Shown: positions 12,888 to 21,349 of the stretch, piece by piece
Layout of the letters: each line of letters begins with the position of its first letter
Numbering within the stretch: position 1 is the first letter of the stretch
Origin: a bacterium
GTDB taxonomy: Bacteria > Planctomycetota > J058 > JAJDCP01
Length of the DNA stretch: 28,165 nucleotides
Direction of reading: 5' to 3'
Assembly: GCA_030428695.1 (NCBI GenBank)
Contig: JAUIEM010000080.1
Span: 1-28,165 of the forward strand
Made by a program: the position numbers and the translations under genes
Notes under the pieces: model-generated
Databases searched by the model: none
What the model saw: only the letters and a program-made list of their open reading frames with translations
What the model was told of the DNA's origin: nothing

Positions 12888-13696
12888 ACCGCGCCGCGCG
12901 GGCCGCCCTCGGCCGCGAGACCCTCGCCATCCTCGAGCGCGGGAGCTACCCGCACGCGGGCCGCAGCGTCACGATCGCCGCGGACCTGGCCCGGGCGATC
13001 GCCGCCACCCGCGAGGTGCCGCCCGAGGAGGAGCTGCCGCTGCCGGCACCGGGCGAGCGCGCGACCGCCACCGCCGTCGCCGAGCAGTCGACCCTCGCGG
13101 GCCTGCGCGCGCTGGAAGGCCCGGGCTGCGCCCTCAACTTCGCGAGCGCGAAGAACCCCGGCGGCGGCTTCCTGTCCGGCGCGAGCGCCCAGGAGGAGTC
13201 GCTCGCCCGCTCCTCCGGCCTCTACGCCTGCCTGCGCGAGCGGCGCATGTACGCCGCGAACCGCAAGGAGCCCCGGCGGGGCGTGTACCAGGAGTTCCTC
13301 CTCCACAGCCCCGCCGTGCCGGTCTTCCGCGACGACGTCGGGACGCTGCTCGCGGAGCCCTGGACCGCGAGCTTCATCACGGCGCCCGCCGTCAACGCCG
13401 GGGTCGCGCGGCGCAACGGCGTGCCGGCGGCGAAGATCCTGCGGACGATGCAGGGACGCGTCGCCCGCGTGCTCGCCCTCGCCGCCGGCCAGGGCGAGCG
13501 CCACCTGGTGCTCGGGGCCTGGGGCTGCGGCGTGTTCCGGAACCCGCCGGAGCAGATCGCCCGGCTCTTCGCCGAGGCCCTGACCGGGCCCTTCGCCGGC
13601 GTCTTCTCGGAGGTGCGCTTCGCCGTGCTCGGCGCGAGCTTCCGGCCCTTCGCCGCGGCACTGCGTCGACATTTGCCGGGACTGATCGAGGGATGA
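12884..13696 (+). CDS. microbial-type poly(ADP-ribose) glycohydrolase (TIGR02452 family)
   Basis: The 270-residue protein fits the bacterial PARG/DUF2263 family, which removes ADP-ribose from proteins through a macrodomain-like fold. The signature is complete: NFASAKNPGGGFLSG with Gly93-95, followed by AQEE (Gln103, Glu104, Glu105), where the second Glu is the expected catalytic residue. Further family blocks are LARSSGLYACL, FITAPAVNAG and HLVLGAWGCGVFRNPP. Length is usual for the family. The GTG start overlaps the stop of the zinc-ribbon gene. No ADP-ribosyltransferase is seen in the window, so its substrate is unknown; a DNA-repair, phage-defence or toxin-reversal role is possible. Confidence 0.93.
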   Translation: MNRAARAALGRETLAILERGSYPHAGRSVTIAADLARAIAATREVPPEEELPLPAPGERATATAVAEQSTLAGLRALEGPGCALNFASAKNPGGGFLSGASAQEESLARSSGLYACLRERRMYAANRKEPRRGVYQEFLLHSPAVPVFRDDVGTLLAEPWTASFITAPAVNAGVARRNGVPAAKILRTMQGRVARVLALAAGQGERHLVLGAWGCGVFRNPPEQIARLFAEALTGPFAGVFSEVRFAVLGASFRPFAAALRRHLPGLIEG

Positions 13697-13732
13697 AGCT
13701 ATCCTGGGGAGAACCCCGCAGCGGAGAGAGTC

Positions 13733-14377
13733 GTGGAGTACTTCCTCCTGTTCGCCTGCCTGCTCCTGAGCGGAGGGGCCGCCGCCGCCTTCTTCTACCG
13801 CGCCACCCGTGAGACCCGGGCGGTGCGCGACGCCTGGCAGAAGGTCGCGAACCACTACCATCTGCCCTACACCGGGGAGCTGCTCGCCTGGCGCCACTCC
13901 TTCGCCGGCGTGCTCGACGAGTTCCACCTGACCGCCTCCTGCGCCCCGCGCCCGCAGCCCGGCAAGGAGCGGGCCGAGACCGTCCGCACGAAGGTGCAGA
14001 TGCGCTTCCCCGCGCCCCTCGAGCTCGGCCTGCGGGTCGTGCGGGCGGACTTCCTCCCGCCGGAGCACGAGGACGCCCCAGGCCGCGCCCTGGTGCGCTT
14101 CGACGAGCACGAGGACTTCGCGGTCAACTTCGTCGTCGAGGCGCTGAAGGTCGAGGAGTGCCGCCGCTTCCTCGAGCGCGAGCTGCGCGACCGCCTGCTC
14201 AGCTACGACCGCAGCGCCGAGCTGTTCCTCGACGACAACGGCCTCTCCTACGAGCAGGCCGGCGCGATCGCCTCGGCCACGCGCCTGCGCGAGATCGTCG
14301 ACGGCCAGCTGTGGATCGCCCGCGCCTTCTGGAGCCGCAAGGGCGAGCTCGACCTCGAGCGGGAGCCTATGCCCTGA
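13733..14377 (+). CDS. membrane-anchored hypothetical protein
   Basis: The 214-residue protein starts with a single hydrophobic helix (YFLLFACLLLSGGAAAAFF, residues 3-21) and has no obvious cleavage site, so it is probably anchored with its body outside or inside the membrane. The remainder is a mixed alpha/beta soluble domain with no motif I recognise. The start is GTG at 13733, preceded by GGAGAG. It follows the PARG gene by 36 nt, so it probably belongs to the same transcript. Its last 11 nt overlap the 3' end of the convergent GT87-like gene. Confidence 0.75.
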   Translation: MEYFLLFACLLLSGGAAAAFFYRATRETRAVRDAWQKVANHYHLPYTGELLAWRHSFAGVLDEFHLTASCAPRPQPGKERAETVRTKVQMRFPAPLELGLRVVRADFLPPEHEDAPGRALVRFDEHEDFAVNFVVEALKVEECRRFLERELRDRLLSYDRSAELFLDDNGLSYEQAGAIASATRLREIVDGQLWIARAFWSRKGELDLEREPMP

Positions 14378-15506
14378 GCCCGGGCCGTTGGCGGGTGCGC
14401 ACGAGCAGGAACAGCGCCGCGGCCATCCACACCAGCTGCTGGACGAGCAGGTGGTGGAAGCCCCAGCTCGCCGGCAGCAGGTAGCGCCCGCCCGGAGCGA
14501 GGGCGAGGCCGAACAGGGCGCACGCGAGCAGCGCGGCGAGCCGGGTGCCCCGGTGTTGGAAGGGGCGCGTGTACAGCTCCCGCAAGAGGAGCAGCGTCGC
14601 GAACAGCATCAGCACGTCGTCGAACCAGTAGCGCCCCATCATCCCGTGCGTCAGCATCGCGACCAGGGCGAACAACCTCCACCGATCGCCATCCCGGTGC
14701 ATCCACACCCACAGCCAGCTCAGCGCCAGCAGGCTGAGCGCGAGCACGAAGTAGAGCGACACGCCGTGGCCGGTGTACTCGGTCGCGCGGAAGGCGACGT
14801 GCGCGGTGATGGTGCCCGCGTCGTAGGTCCGCCCGGGGTCGCGCAGCAGGTAGGCGCCGGCGGTGCACAGCCCGTACAGGCCCGCGCCGAGGAAGCCCGC
14901 CCGCCAGGCGCCGAGCAGCGGCAGGGCGCAGACCAGCGGCCCGCTCAGGCTCGGCTTGAGCAGCGCGATGACGAGCAGCGCGCCGACCGCGAAGTCCCGC
15001 GCGAGCCCGCGCTCCTCGACATCCGCCAGGCGCCAGGCGGCGCACAGGGCGCAGAGCACGATCAGGTTGAGCTGGCCGTTGCCGAGGCTGGCGCCGGTCG
15101 CGTAGGCGGACAGCACGGTCAGCACCGCCAGCGCCCGCGCCCCGCGGGTCGGGGCGCGGCTGAGGCGGATCGCCTCGCGGGTCAGGCCGAGCAGGCAGCC
15201 GAGGTTGAGCAGCGCCCACAGCCAGCGCGCCACCGCGAACGGCGGGGAGAGCACGAGCGGGCGCAGGAGGAACAGGGTGGCCGGCGGGTAGATCGGCCCG
15301 TCGCCGAAGCCGCCGGGGAGGAACCAGGCCGAGAGCTCCGAGCGCCGGTGGTGGAGGTCGACCGCGCCGAAGTGCGCGACCGGCAGCTCGATCAGCCGCC
15401 ACAGCTGGTAGGCGAGCCAGATGCCTGCGGCCACGCAGCCGGCCGCGATCGCCAGCCCCGAGAGCAGGCGCACGCTACGTGGAAGCGGTCGGAGCGGGGC
15501 GCGCAC
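14367..15506 (-). CDS. GT87-like (DUF2029) integral membrane glycosyltransferase
   Basis: The 379-residue protein has about 9-10 hydrophobic helices and the layout of polyprenyl-phosphate-mannose-dependent glycosyltransferases of the GT-C class. A first helix is followed by a soluble loop with DLHHRRSELSAWF and then GDGPIYPPATLFLLRPL, the usual Y-x-PP position. The helix with GNGQLNLIVLCAL is another family hallmark, as is LLKPSLSGPLV. It would transfer a sugar, often mannose, from a lipid carrier on the outer face of the membrane. The start is GTG at 15506, separated by one base from the stop of the upstream secreted-protein gene, so the two are coupled. Substrate is unknown. Confidence 0.85.
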   Translation of the reverse strand: MRAPLRPLPRSVRLLSGLAIAAGCVAAGIWLAYQLWRLIELPVAHFGAVDLHHRRSELSAWFLPGGFGDGPIYPPATLFLLRPLVLSPPFAVARWLWALLNLGCLLGLTREAIRLSRAPTRGARALAVLTVLSAYATGASLGNGQLNLIVLCALCAAWRLADVEERGLARDFAVGALLVIALLKPSLSGPLVCALPLLGAWRAGFLGAGLYGLCTAGAYLLRDPGRTYDAGTITAHVAFRATEYTGHGVSLYFVLALSLLALSWLWVWMHRDGDRWRLFALVAMLTHGMMGRYWFDDVLMLFATLLLLRELYTRPFQHRGTRLAALLACALFGLALAPGGRYLLPASWGFHHLLVQQLVWMAAALFLLVRTRQRPGLRA

Positions 15507-15507
15507 C

Positions 15508-16671
15508 TCAGGGCTCCCAGCCGAGGTCGAAGAGCTCCTCGAGGGAGACCTCCTCCGCGCCGTCCGCCGGCGGCGTGTAGGGGACGCCGTCGACCCGCTC
15601 CGGACTCCAGCGCCAGCGGCTCCCGTCCGGCCGCTCGGCGAGCTGTTCGAGCAGCGCCAGGCCGGCGGCGGTCGCGGTGCGCGCCTCCGGGTCGAGGCCG
15701 AGGGCGGGAAGATGGACGGTCGCGAACATGTTCCGGTAGAAGCTGGCGACCTCCGGCGAGATCCCCAGGGCGCGCTCGGCGAGGCGCACGCTGCTGATCG
15801 TGACGGCGGCCTCCTCGACCGCGTTCCCGTAGCGTCCCGCCGCGCGCTTCAGCCGCTCGAGGAAGGGATCGACGCCGCGCTCGGCGGCGATGCGGTTGTG
15901 CATCGCCTCGTGCAGCAGCGTCTCGACCAGCCCGTCGCGCAGGCTGCGGCGGAAGGCCCGGGCGGCGTCGGGGCCGTACACCCGGGTGCTGCCCTCGGCC
16001 TGCAGGGCCCCGGGGTCGAGGGCGGTCAGCGGCGTGTTCCAGTACGCCGACGGCCCGTCCATCGGCGTCGCCGGCCCGAGCACGTAGCTGCTGACCGCGA
16101 CGTAGCGGGGGTAGTCGTTCAGCACGATCACCGTCTGGCGGTGGAGGTTGATCCAAGGGGCGTCCGGCGTCTGTTCCCGCGCGGCCTGATAGTCGTCGCG
16201 CACGGCGTACAGCCGCTCGTACAGGCGCGGGAGGCGCGCCGCGAGCAGCTCGGAGGCGCGGCAGACGGCGTGGATGACGCGCTGGGCCTCGGCGCCATCC
16301 TCCCGGCTGAGCAGCAGCAGCGGCCCGTAGCGCCAGGCGTGGTGCGGCGCGGCGAGCGGTCGCACGATCGCCCGCGCCGCCGGCTGCACCGCCTGCGGCG
16401 CCGGCACCAGGCCCTCGGCGCAGGGGTCGAGCAGCCCAAGGTAGGCGAGCTTGGAGGGGCAGAGCGGCAGCTCGACCTCCTCCACCGGCAGCTCCCGTTG
16501 CGCGTACAGGATCGCGGCCAGGCTGTCGGCGCACTGCTCCGGACGCAAGCGGGACGCATCGAAGTCCCGCGCGCTGGTGATCCAGGCCAGGTCGTGCCGG
16601 GCGAGCGCGGCGGCGCTCGGCTCCTGGGCGGAGGCGAGCAGGCAGGGGAGCAGCAGGAAGAGCACGCGCAT
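15508..16671 (-). CDS. secreted protein with HEAMH zinc-peptidase-like motif
   Basis: The 387-residue product starts with a short signal peptide (MRVLFLLLPCLLASA). It contains LVETLLHEAMHNRIAAERG, matching the HExxH zinc signature, in the centre. A conserved helical region with ERALGISPEVASFYRNMFATV follows, but no clear third ligand could be assigned by eye. No family is recognised; it resembles uncharacterised exported zincins in GC-rich bacteria. AAGGAGG precedes the ATG; the longer ORF to 18594 is antisense to the S9 peptidase and was rejected. The GT87-like gene begins one base after its stop, so a joint envelope function is likely. It is divergent from the S9 peptidase gene. Confidence 0.75.
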   Translation of the reverse strand: MRVLFLLLPCLLASAQEPSAAALARHDLAWITSARDFDASRLRPEQCADSLAAILYAQRELPVEEVELPLCPSKLAYLGLLDPCAEGLVPAPQAVQPAARAIVRPLAAPHHAWRYGPLLLLSREDGAEAQRVIHAVCRASELLAARLPRLYERLYAVRDDYQAAREQTPDAPWINLHRQTVIVLNDYPRYVAVSSYVLGPATPMDGPSAYWNTPLTALDPGALQAEGSTRVYGPDAARAFRRSLRDGLVETLLHEAMHNRIAAERGVDPFLERLKRAAGRYGNAVEEAAVTISSVRLAERALGISPEVASFYRNMFATVHLPALGLDPEARTATAAGLALLEQLAERPDGSRWRWSPERVDGVPYTPPADGAEEVSLEELFDLGWEP

Positions 16672-16763
16672 CCTTTCCTCCTTCGGTCGGGGTGCAGTAG
16701 GAGCTTCTGGGGAGCTCCGCCAGCCGGCGGCGGAAGTTCCCCTGCCCCTCCCCCCGGATACGC

Positions 16764-16769
16764 TATACT
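16764..16769 (+). promoter_or_regulatory. possible -10 element of the S9 peptidase gene
   Basis: TATACT matches the -10 consensus at 5/6 positions and stands 34 nt before the ATG at 16804. The GC-rich sequence upstream gives no good -35. Confidence 0.4.
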
Positions 16770-16803
16770 CCACGCCCGTCCCTGTCACCCGTGAGGCTCT
16801 CCG

Positions 16804-18714
16804 ATGCCCGAAACCGCCCCCTACGGATCCTGGCGCTCGCCCCTGACCGCGGCGACCATCGTCGCCGGCGCCCGCCGCTTCATCCAGGTGCTGCTCGACG
16901 AGCAGGCCCTGAGCTGGATCGAGATGCGCCCCGAGGAAGGGGGCCGCTACGCGCTGGTCTCCGTCGGCGCGGACGGCGCGCGGCGGGACCTGTTGCCCGC
17001 AGGCTACAGCGCCCGCACCCTGGTCCACGAGTACGGCGGCGGCGCCTGCGCCCGGATCGGTGCGCGCTTCGTCTTCTCGCGCTTCGAGGACCAGCAGCTC
17101 TACCTCGTCGGGGCCGACGCGGAGCCCACGCCGCTGACGAGCCGCCCGGGCCTGCGCTTCGCCGACCCGGTCCACGACGTCGGGCGGGAGCGGATCGTGT
17201 GCGTGTGCGAGGATCACAGCGGCGAGGGCGAGGCGCGCGGGAGCATCGTAGCGGTCTCCCTGGCCGACGGCGCGGTCACCGAGCTCGCGGCGGGGGCGGA
17301 CTTCTACGCCGGCCCGCGGTTGTCCCCGGACGGCACGCAACTCTGCTGGCAGCAGTGGAACCACCCAAACATGCCCTGGGACGGCTGCGAGCTGTGGCTG
17401 GCCGCGCTCGACGCGGACGGACAGCCCTCCGCCCCGCGCCGGGTCGCCGGCGGCCCGCGCGAGTCGATCTTCCAGCCCGCCTGGTCGCCGTCCGGCGCGC
17501 TCCACTTCGTGTCCGACGCGACGGGCTTCTGGAACCTGTACCGGCTCGACGGTGAGGCGGCGGTTCCCCTGGCCCCGATGCAGGCGGAGTTCGGGCGCCC
17601 GCAGTGGATCTTCGGGATGACCACCTACGGGTTCCGCGGCGACGGTTCCCTCATCTGCAGCTACCTCCAGGACGGCAGCTGGACCCTCGCGAGCCTGCGC
17701 GACGGCGCGCTCACACCGATCCCCCTGCCCTACGAGGAGCTCTCCGAGCTGCGCATCGCCGGCGACCGCGCCGCGTTCATCGGCGGCTCCCCGACCCGCC
17801 GCGCCGAGATCGTCGCGTTCGACCTGAGCCGCGGCGCCTGCACCGTGCTGCGCGACGCCGGTCCGCTGACGATCGAGGAGCGCTACCTGTCCGTGCCGCG
17901 CCCCCTGGCCTACCCGAGCGCCCGAGGCGAGGCCCACGCCCACTTCTACCCGCCGCGCAACGACGACTTCGCCGCCCCGGGCGACGAGCGTCCGCCCCTG
18001 ATCGTCATCAGCCACGGCGGCCCGACCTCCTTCAGCAGCAACACCTTGCGCCTCGGCGTGCAGTTCTGGACCAGCCGCGGCTTCGCGGTGCTCGACGTCA
18101 ACTACGGCGGCAGCACCGGCTACGGCCGCGCCTACCGCGAGCGCCTGCGCGGCAGCTGGGGCATCGTCGACGTCGAGGACTGCCAGGCCGGCGCCCAGCA
18201 CCTCGCCGGGGAGGGCCTGGTCGATCCCGCGCGGATGGCGATCCGCGGCGGCAGCGCCGGCGGCTACACCACCCTGCGCGCCCTGACCAGCACCGACACC
18301 TTCGCCGCCGGCGCGAGCCACTTCGGCGTCAGTGACCTCGAGGCCCTGGCCCGCGACACCCACAAGTTCGAGTCCCGCTACCTCGACGGCCTGATCGGCC
18401 CCTACCCGGAGGCCCGCGAGCTGTACCGCGAGCGCTCGCCGATCCACGGCTGCGAGGGCATGTCCTGTCCGGTGATCTTCCTGCAGGGGCTCGAGGACAA
18501 GGTGGTGCCGCCCAACCAGTCGCAGATGATGGTCGACGTGCTGAAGGAGAAGGGCGTGCCGGTCGCGTACCTGACCTTCGAAGGCGAGCAGCACGGCTTC
18601 CGCAAGAGCGAGAACCAGATCCGGGCGCTCGAGGCGGAGCTATACTTCTACGCGCGGGTCTTCGGGTTCACGCCGGCGGACGCGATCGAGCCGGTGGAGA
18701 TCGTCGGGATGTGA
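16804..18714 (+). CDS. S9 family serine peptidase (dipeptidyl/acylaminoacyl peptidase type)
   Basis: The 636-residue enzyme has a beta-propeller N-terminal part (about 15-380), with blade motifs such as GPRLSPDGTQLCW and QPAWSPSGALHFVSD. A C-terminal alpha/beta hydrolase (about 390-630) follows. The catalytic triad is visible: Ser484 in GGSAGGY, Asp565 in LQGLEDKVVPP and His597 in GEQHGF. The oxyanion stretch is HGGPTSF. Such enzymes trim short peptides. No signal peptide is seen, so the enzyme is cytosolic. Start MPETAPYGSW is the usual N-terminus of this subgroup (YGSW at the front). It is transcribed alone; the convergent lipoprotein gene follows. Confidence 0.95.
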   Translation: MPETAPYGSWRSPLTAATIVAGARRFIQVLLDEQALSWIEMRPEEGGRYALVSVGADGARRDLLPAGYSARTLVHEYGGGACARIGARFVFSRFEDQQLYLVGADAEPTPLTSRPGLRFADPVHDVGRERIVCVCEDHSGEGEARGSIVAVSLADGAVTELAAGADFYAGPRLSPDGTQLCWQQWNHPNMPWDGCELWLAALDADGQPSAPRRVAGGPRESIFQPAWSPSGALHFVSDATGFWNLYRLDGEAAVPLAPMQAEFGRPQWIFGMTTYGFRGDGSLICSYLQDGSWTLASLRDGALTPIPLPYEELSELRIAGDRAAFIGGSPTRRAEIVAFDLSRGACTVLRDAGPLTIEERYLSVPRPLAYPSARGEAHAHFYPPRNDDFAAPGDERPPLIVISHGGPTSFSSNTLRLGVQFWTSRGFAVLDVNYGGSTGYGRAYRERLRGSWGIVDVEDCQAGAQHLAGEGLVDPARMAIRGGSAGGYTTLRALTSTDTFAAGASHFGVSDLEALARDTHKFESRYLDGLIGPYPEARELYRERSPIHGCEGMSCPVIFLQGLEDKVVPPNQSQMMVDVLKEKGVPVAYLTFEGEQHGFRKSENQIRALEAELYFYARVFGFTPADAIEPVEIVGM

Positions 18715-18722
18715 GGGGCCTC

Positions 18723-18777
18723 CCTGTCAGGACGGAATGTACGCTGAGGTCATGGGTCCTCATCGTCTCCTGACAGG
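18723..18777. terminator. 10-bp inverted repeat between convergent genes
   Basis: CCTGTCAGGA (18723-18732) and TCCTGACAGG (18768-18777) are perfect inverse complements 35 nt apart. One arm is just after the S9 peptidase stop and the other lies in the last codons of the lipoprotein gene. It could be a shared terminator; the long spacer would make an unusually large loop, so a protein-binding site or mobile-element footprint is also possible. Confidence 0.4.
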
Positions 18778-19427
18778 ATGATCGATCCCTCTGCCCAGGC
18801 GCGTGATCGGTCGAGATCGTCGTCACACGGTGCGATGCGCATCGAGCTGACGAAGGAGTCGAATCGCCTTCGTGCGTCTCCCCGCTGCGCATCCTCGTCC
18901 CACGTGCCCTCCACCAGGACCAGGTGGTCACCTGCCCGGAGATAGACCGCTCTGCGAACGGTCCTGGTTGACGATCCCCAGAGAGGGAGGGTGTGCGACA
19001 GGGTAATGCGGATCGCGGCATGACCATCGACGGCAATATCACCGTAGTCCAGGAGCCTGGTCTCGTGTGGTGAGGAATCAACGAACGACTGGATACTCGA
19101 GAAGGACTCCAGGTCGCAGAAGCGATCCGAGCTAGCGTCCACAGCTGCGCCGAGAATGCTCCAGACTTCTCCTCGTGGGCCCCAGAAGCGCACGAACTGG
19201 TGAGTCCTCCCGCGATCGATCCCGTATTCGAAGTCTCCCGGCACGGTGACCTTCATCGTCGGGTAGCTGGTCTTGCGGATGACAAGAGGATGCATCGCGA
19301 CGGAGCTACAGCCCACACAAGCCAGGATCGCTGCTACCGTCCACGCCTCGATGGTCTTTATTAGCACCTGACGGCTCCATTTTCCGGACCACGAGCGCTG
19401 CCTGCCGTACACCTCGCGCCACTCCAT
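18750..19427 (-). CDS. putative lipoprotein, unknown function
   Basis: The 225-residue product has a long basic N-region, a hydrophobic stretch (IEAWTVAAILACVGCSS) and cysteines placed like a lipobox, so it is probably a lipoprotein or exported. The body (about 60-210) includes a mixed alpha/beta pattern ending RRRFDSFVSSMRIAP, which recalls DcrB/PsbP-like small periplasmic domains. The ATG at 19427 follows GGAG; the longer ORF upstream is not supported. GC content and codon choice are lower than in the S9 gene, matching the adjacent 523-residue gene and suggesting a common acquired origin. The gene is convergent with the S9 peptidase. Confidence 0.65.
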   Translation of the reverse strand: MEWREVYGRQRSWSGKWSRQVLIKTIEAWTVAAILACVGCSSVAMHPLVIRKTSYPTMKVTVPGDFEYGIDRGRTHQFVRFWGPRGEVWSILGAAVDASSDRFCDLESFSSIQSFVDSSPHETRLLDYGDIAVDGHAAIRITLSHTLPLWGSSTRTVRRAVYLRAGDHLVLVEGTWDEDAQRGDARRRFDSFVSSMRIAPCDDDLDRSRAWAEGSIILSGDDEDP

Positions 19428-19655
19428 CGTGTGAGCTCCCTCCCACTGCGCCCCTCGCAAGTGTAGCAGAGAAAGGCGAAGCAGCCGGAGAAGAGGCCTG
19501 CCGCCCTCCGCGAGCAGCCCAAACCTCGCTCTCTGCCCGAATTCCGACGACCGAGCAGCCGCTCGGTCCGCTCCGCTTTCCCAGGACACGGTAGTGCGTA
19601 GCTCCCCTGCGTCCAGAGCTGCGAAGGCAAAACCTGCCACACGAAGACAAGCGTT

Positions 19656-19684
19656 TTGAAAGGCCTGATTTCAGGGAGTATCTT
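19656..19684 (+). promoter_or_regulatory. candidate promoter of the 523-residue gene
   Basis: TTGAAA (19656-19661) and TATCTT (19679-19684) are separated by 17 nt, a good sigma-70-type pair. The leader is about 20 nt to the ATG at 19712. Confidence 0.55.
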
Positions 19685-19711
19685 ACTTCTCTCCACTCGC
19701 GAGGTGCGACG

Positions 19712-21283
19712 ATGTTGATGAGTCACAAGTCGTGGCTGGAAGGAACACGCGGCGGGTTCCTCCAGAAGAGGAGCAAGCTTCTCCGCGCGGTTGATGAGTC
19801 CCTCTACACCTACGAGCACTTTGGGGCAGGAGGTGTGAATCGGTCGCTGGTCGAGCCGACCTTCGCCCGCCAGGTCGCCAAGGCCCTGGCAGCGTGGAAG
19901 AAAAGCAAGGCCGATTGGTCGAGGTCCGCCCGCAACAAGCGTGGGGCGGTCGACCTGTTGTCGGCCCAGCTCAGGCTGGTCGAGCCTTCCCCCGAAGAGC
20001 GGCGAGCGCTCAAGGAAGTTCTGAACGCCAACCGCGCCTATGTCGGCAAGCTCTTCGCCCATCGGAGTGTCGTTCCCAGAAACGAGTACACGAGGAAGAA
20101 GATCGGGCGCAAAGAGAACCCCGACCAACTCCGAGCGCGGGAGAAGAATCCCGGCTACTGGAAGATCGAAGCGGGAAAGGCGGCCCTCCAGGCGGAGCTG
20201 CTGTCCGACAAGATCGAGGAGCTGGTCGCCGAGCACGTCCCAACCGTAGGTATCGTCGAGGTGGTCATCGATTGGCTGCAGGCCAACGTGCTCGCCGAGC
20301 CTGATCTCGAGTTTCTCGAGCTGGTCCTCTGGACCTTCGAGACAGGGCTCGAGGAGCTGCTCGCGTCGATCGTTCCCTACGTCGGCCTGGGGTTCTCCGC
20401 TGCGCGCAGTGTGGAGAAGGGGGCCCAGTTGTCCAAGATGCTGTGCCTGCAGGACCAGGTCGTCCACGCCCCGCAGGACTTCGGGCGCGGTGACCCGATC
20501 ACCGCACTCAAGGCGGTCAGGGAGCTCCTGGACCGGGAAGTGAACAAGAACCTCCTCTTGTTCGCCAGCTTCTCGACCGAGACGGCGGCGAAGACGGCCG
20601 GCATCCTGGCGGACGGGGGCACGCTGACGACGGCGATCGCGGGCGCCGTCGCCAGCGCCGCGCGCCTCCTGCTCAAGCTGCACAACCTGCGTCGCGACTA
20701 CCTCGAAATGAAGCGAGCGCGGGAGCTGCTCGAGGAGGACTTCCAACAGGAGAGTGAGCTCTTTGGCGACATGTTCATGTCCGAAGAGGAACTGGTCGAG
20801 CGCCAGGGGCTTCGCCGCAAGCTCTTCGACGAGTTCCCGCTCGCGGGAGCCTATTTCATCGCGAGCGCCGATACCTCGGTGCTGATCAACGTCCTTCACG
20901 ATCACGTGTTCTGCGACCCGGCCTACATGCTGCGCGTCGAGAGAGCGGTTCGCGAGAGTTTCGAACCCGTCCGTAAAGCGGCGCACGAGTGTATCAAACA
21001 ACATCGCCTGTGTTTGACGGGCGACTGGCCAAAGCTCTCGATCGTGCATGACCATCGGAACTTCGACGGGCAGTACATCCGAGCCGCGAACACAGTGGTG
21101 GAGCAGCTCAAGTTCTGGTGGGCGGACAGAAAGGAGCCCGATCCGTCCGGTCTCCGCACCATCGGCGACGGTCTCGCACCGCTCGGGCTCGACGAGCTCT
21201 CCGAGGTCGGGCCGGACGGGTATCGTGTGCAGGAGATCCGCTACGACAAGGAGACCGACCCGCCGATAAGCCCGTTCTTCTAA
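19712..21283 (+). CDS. 523-residue protein of unknown function with two hydrophobic segments
   Basis: I recognise no family. The N-terminal 170 residues are basic and helical. Residues about 216-235 (LLASIVPYVGLGFSAA) and 296-321 (GGTLTTAIAGAVASAARLLL) are hydrophobic, glycine/alanine-rich and could insert in a membrane. A charged helical segment (328-372) follows, then FDEFPLAGAYFIASADTS, a longer C-terminal soluble region and the final residues PPISPFF. There is no signal peptide. The start could be ATG 19712 or 19718; GAGGTG fits both poorly to fairly. The gene stands alone with its own promoter in a slightly lower-GC stretch. Pore-forming or secreted-toxin-like roles are conceivable from the two segments, but this is speculation. 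Confidence 0.75.
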   Translation: MLMSHKSWLEGTRGGFLQKRSKLLRAVDESLYTYEHFGAGGVNRSLVEPTFARQVAKALAAWKKSKADWSRSARNKRGAVDLLSAQLRLVEPSPEERRALKEVLNANRAYVGKLFAHRSVVPRNEYTRKKIGRKENPDQLRAREKNPGYWKIEAGKAALQAELLSDKIEELVAEHVPTVGIVEVVIDWLQANVLAEPDLEFLELVLWTFETGLEELLASIVPYVGLGFSAARSVEKGAQLSKMLCLQDQVVHAPQDFGRGDPITALKAVRELLDREVNKNLLLFASFSTETAAKTAGILADGGTLTTAIAGAVASAARLLLKLHNLRRDYLEMKRARELLEEDFQQESELFGDMFMSEEELVERQGLRRKLFDEFPLAGAYFIASADTSVLINVLHDHVFCDPAYMLRVERAVRESFEPVRKAAHECIKQHRLCLTGDWPKLSIVHDHRNFDGQYIRAANTVVEQLKFWWADRKEPDPSGLRTIGDGLAPLGLDELSEVGPDGYRVQEIRYDKETDPPISPFF

Positions 21284-21349
21284 ACCAGAGCAGGCCTGAC
21301 TCCGACCGTACACATCGGGGCGCCTGACCCGGTCGACCTCCGGGAGCTA

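Noticed and set aside
16672..18594. 641-residue extension of the HEAMH protein ORF
   Set aside because: It is antisense to the S9 peptidase, whose catalytic motifs are all present; the signal peptide and AAGGAGG site fix the start at 16671.
19361..21313. 650-residue minus-strand ORF opposite the 523-residue gene
   Set aside because: Shadow-type composition; the plus strand has a promoter, a start and a protein-like hydrophobic pattern.
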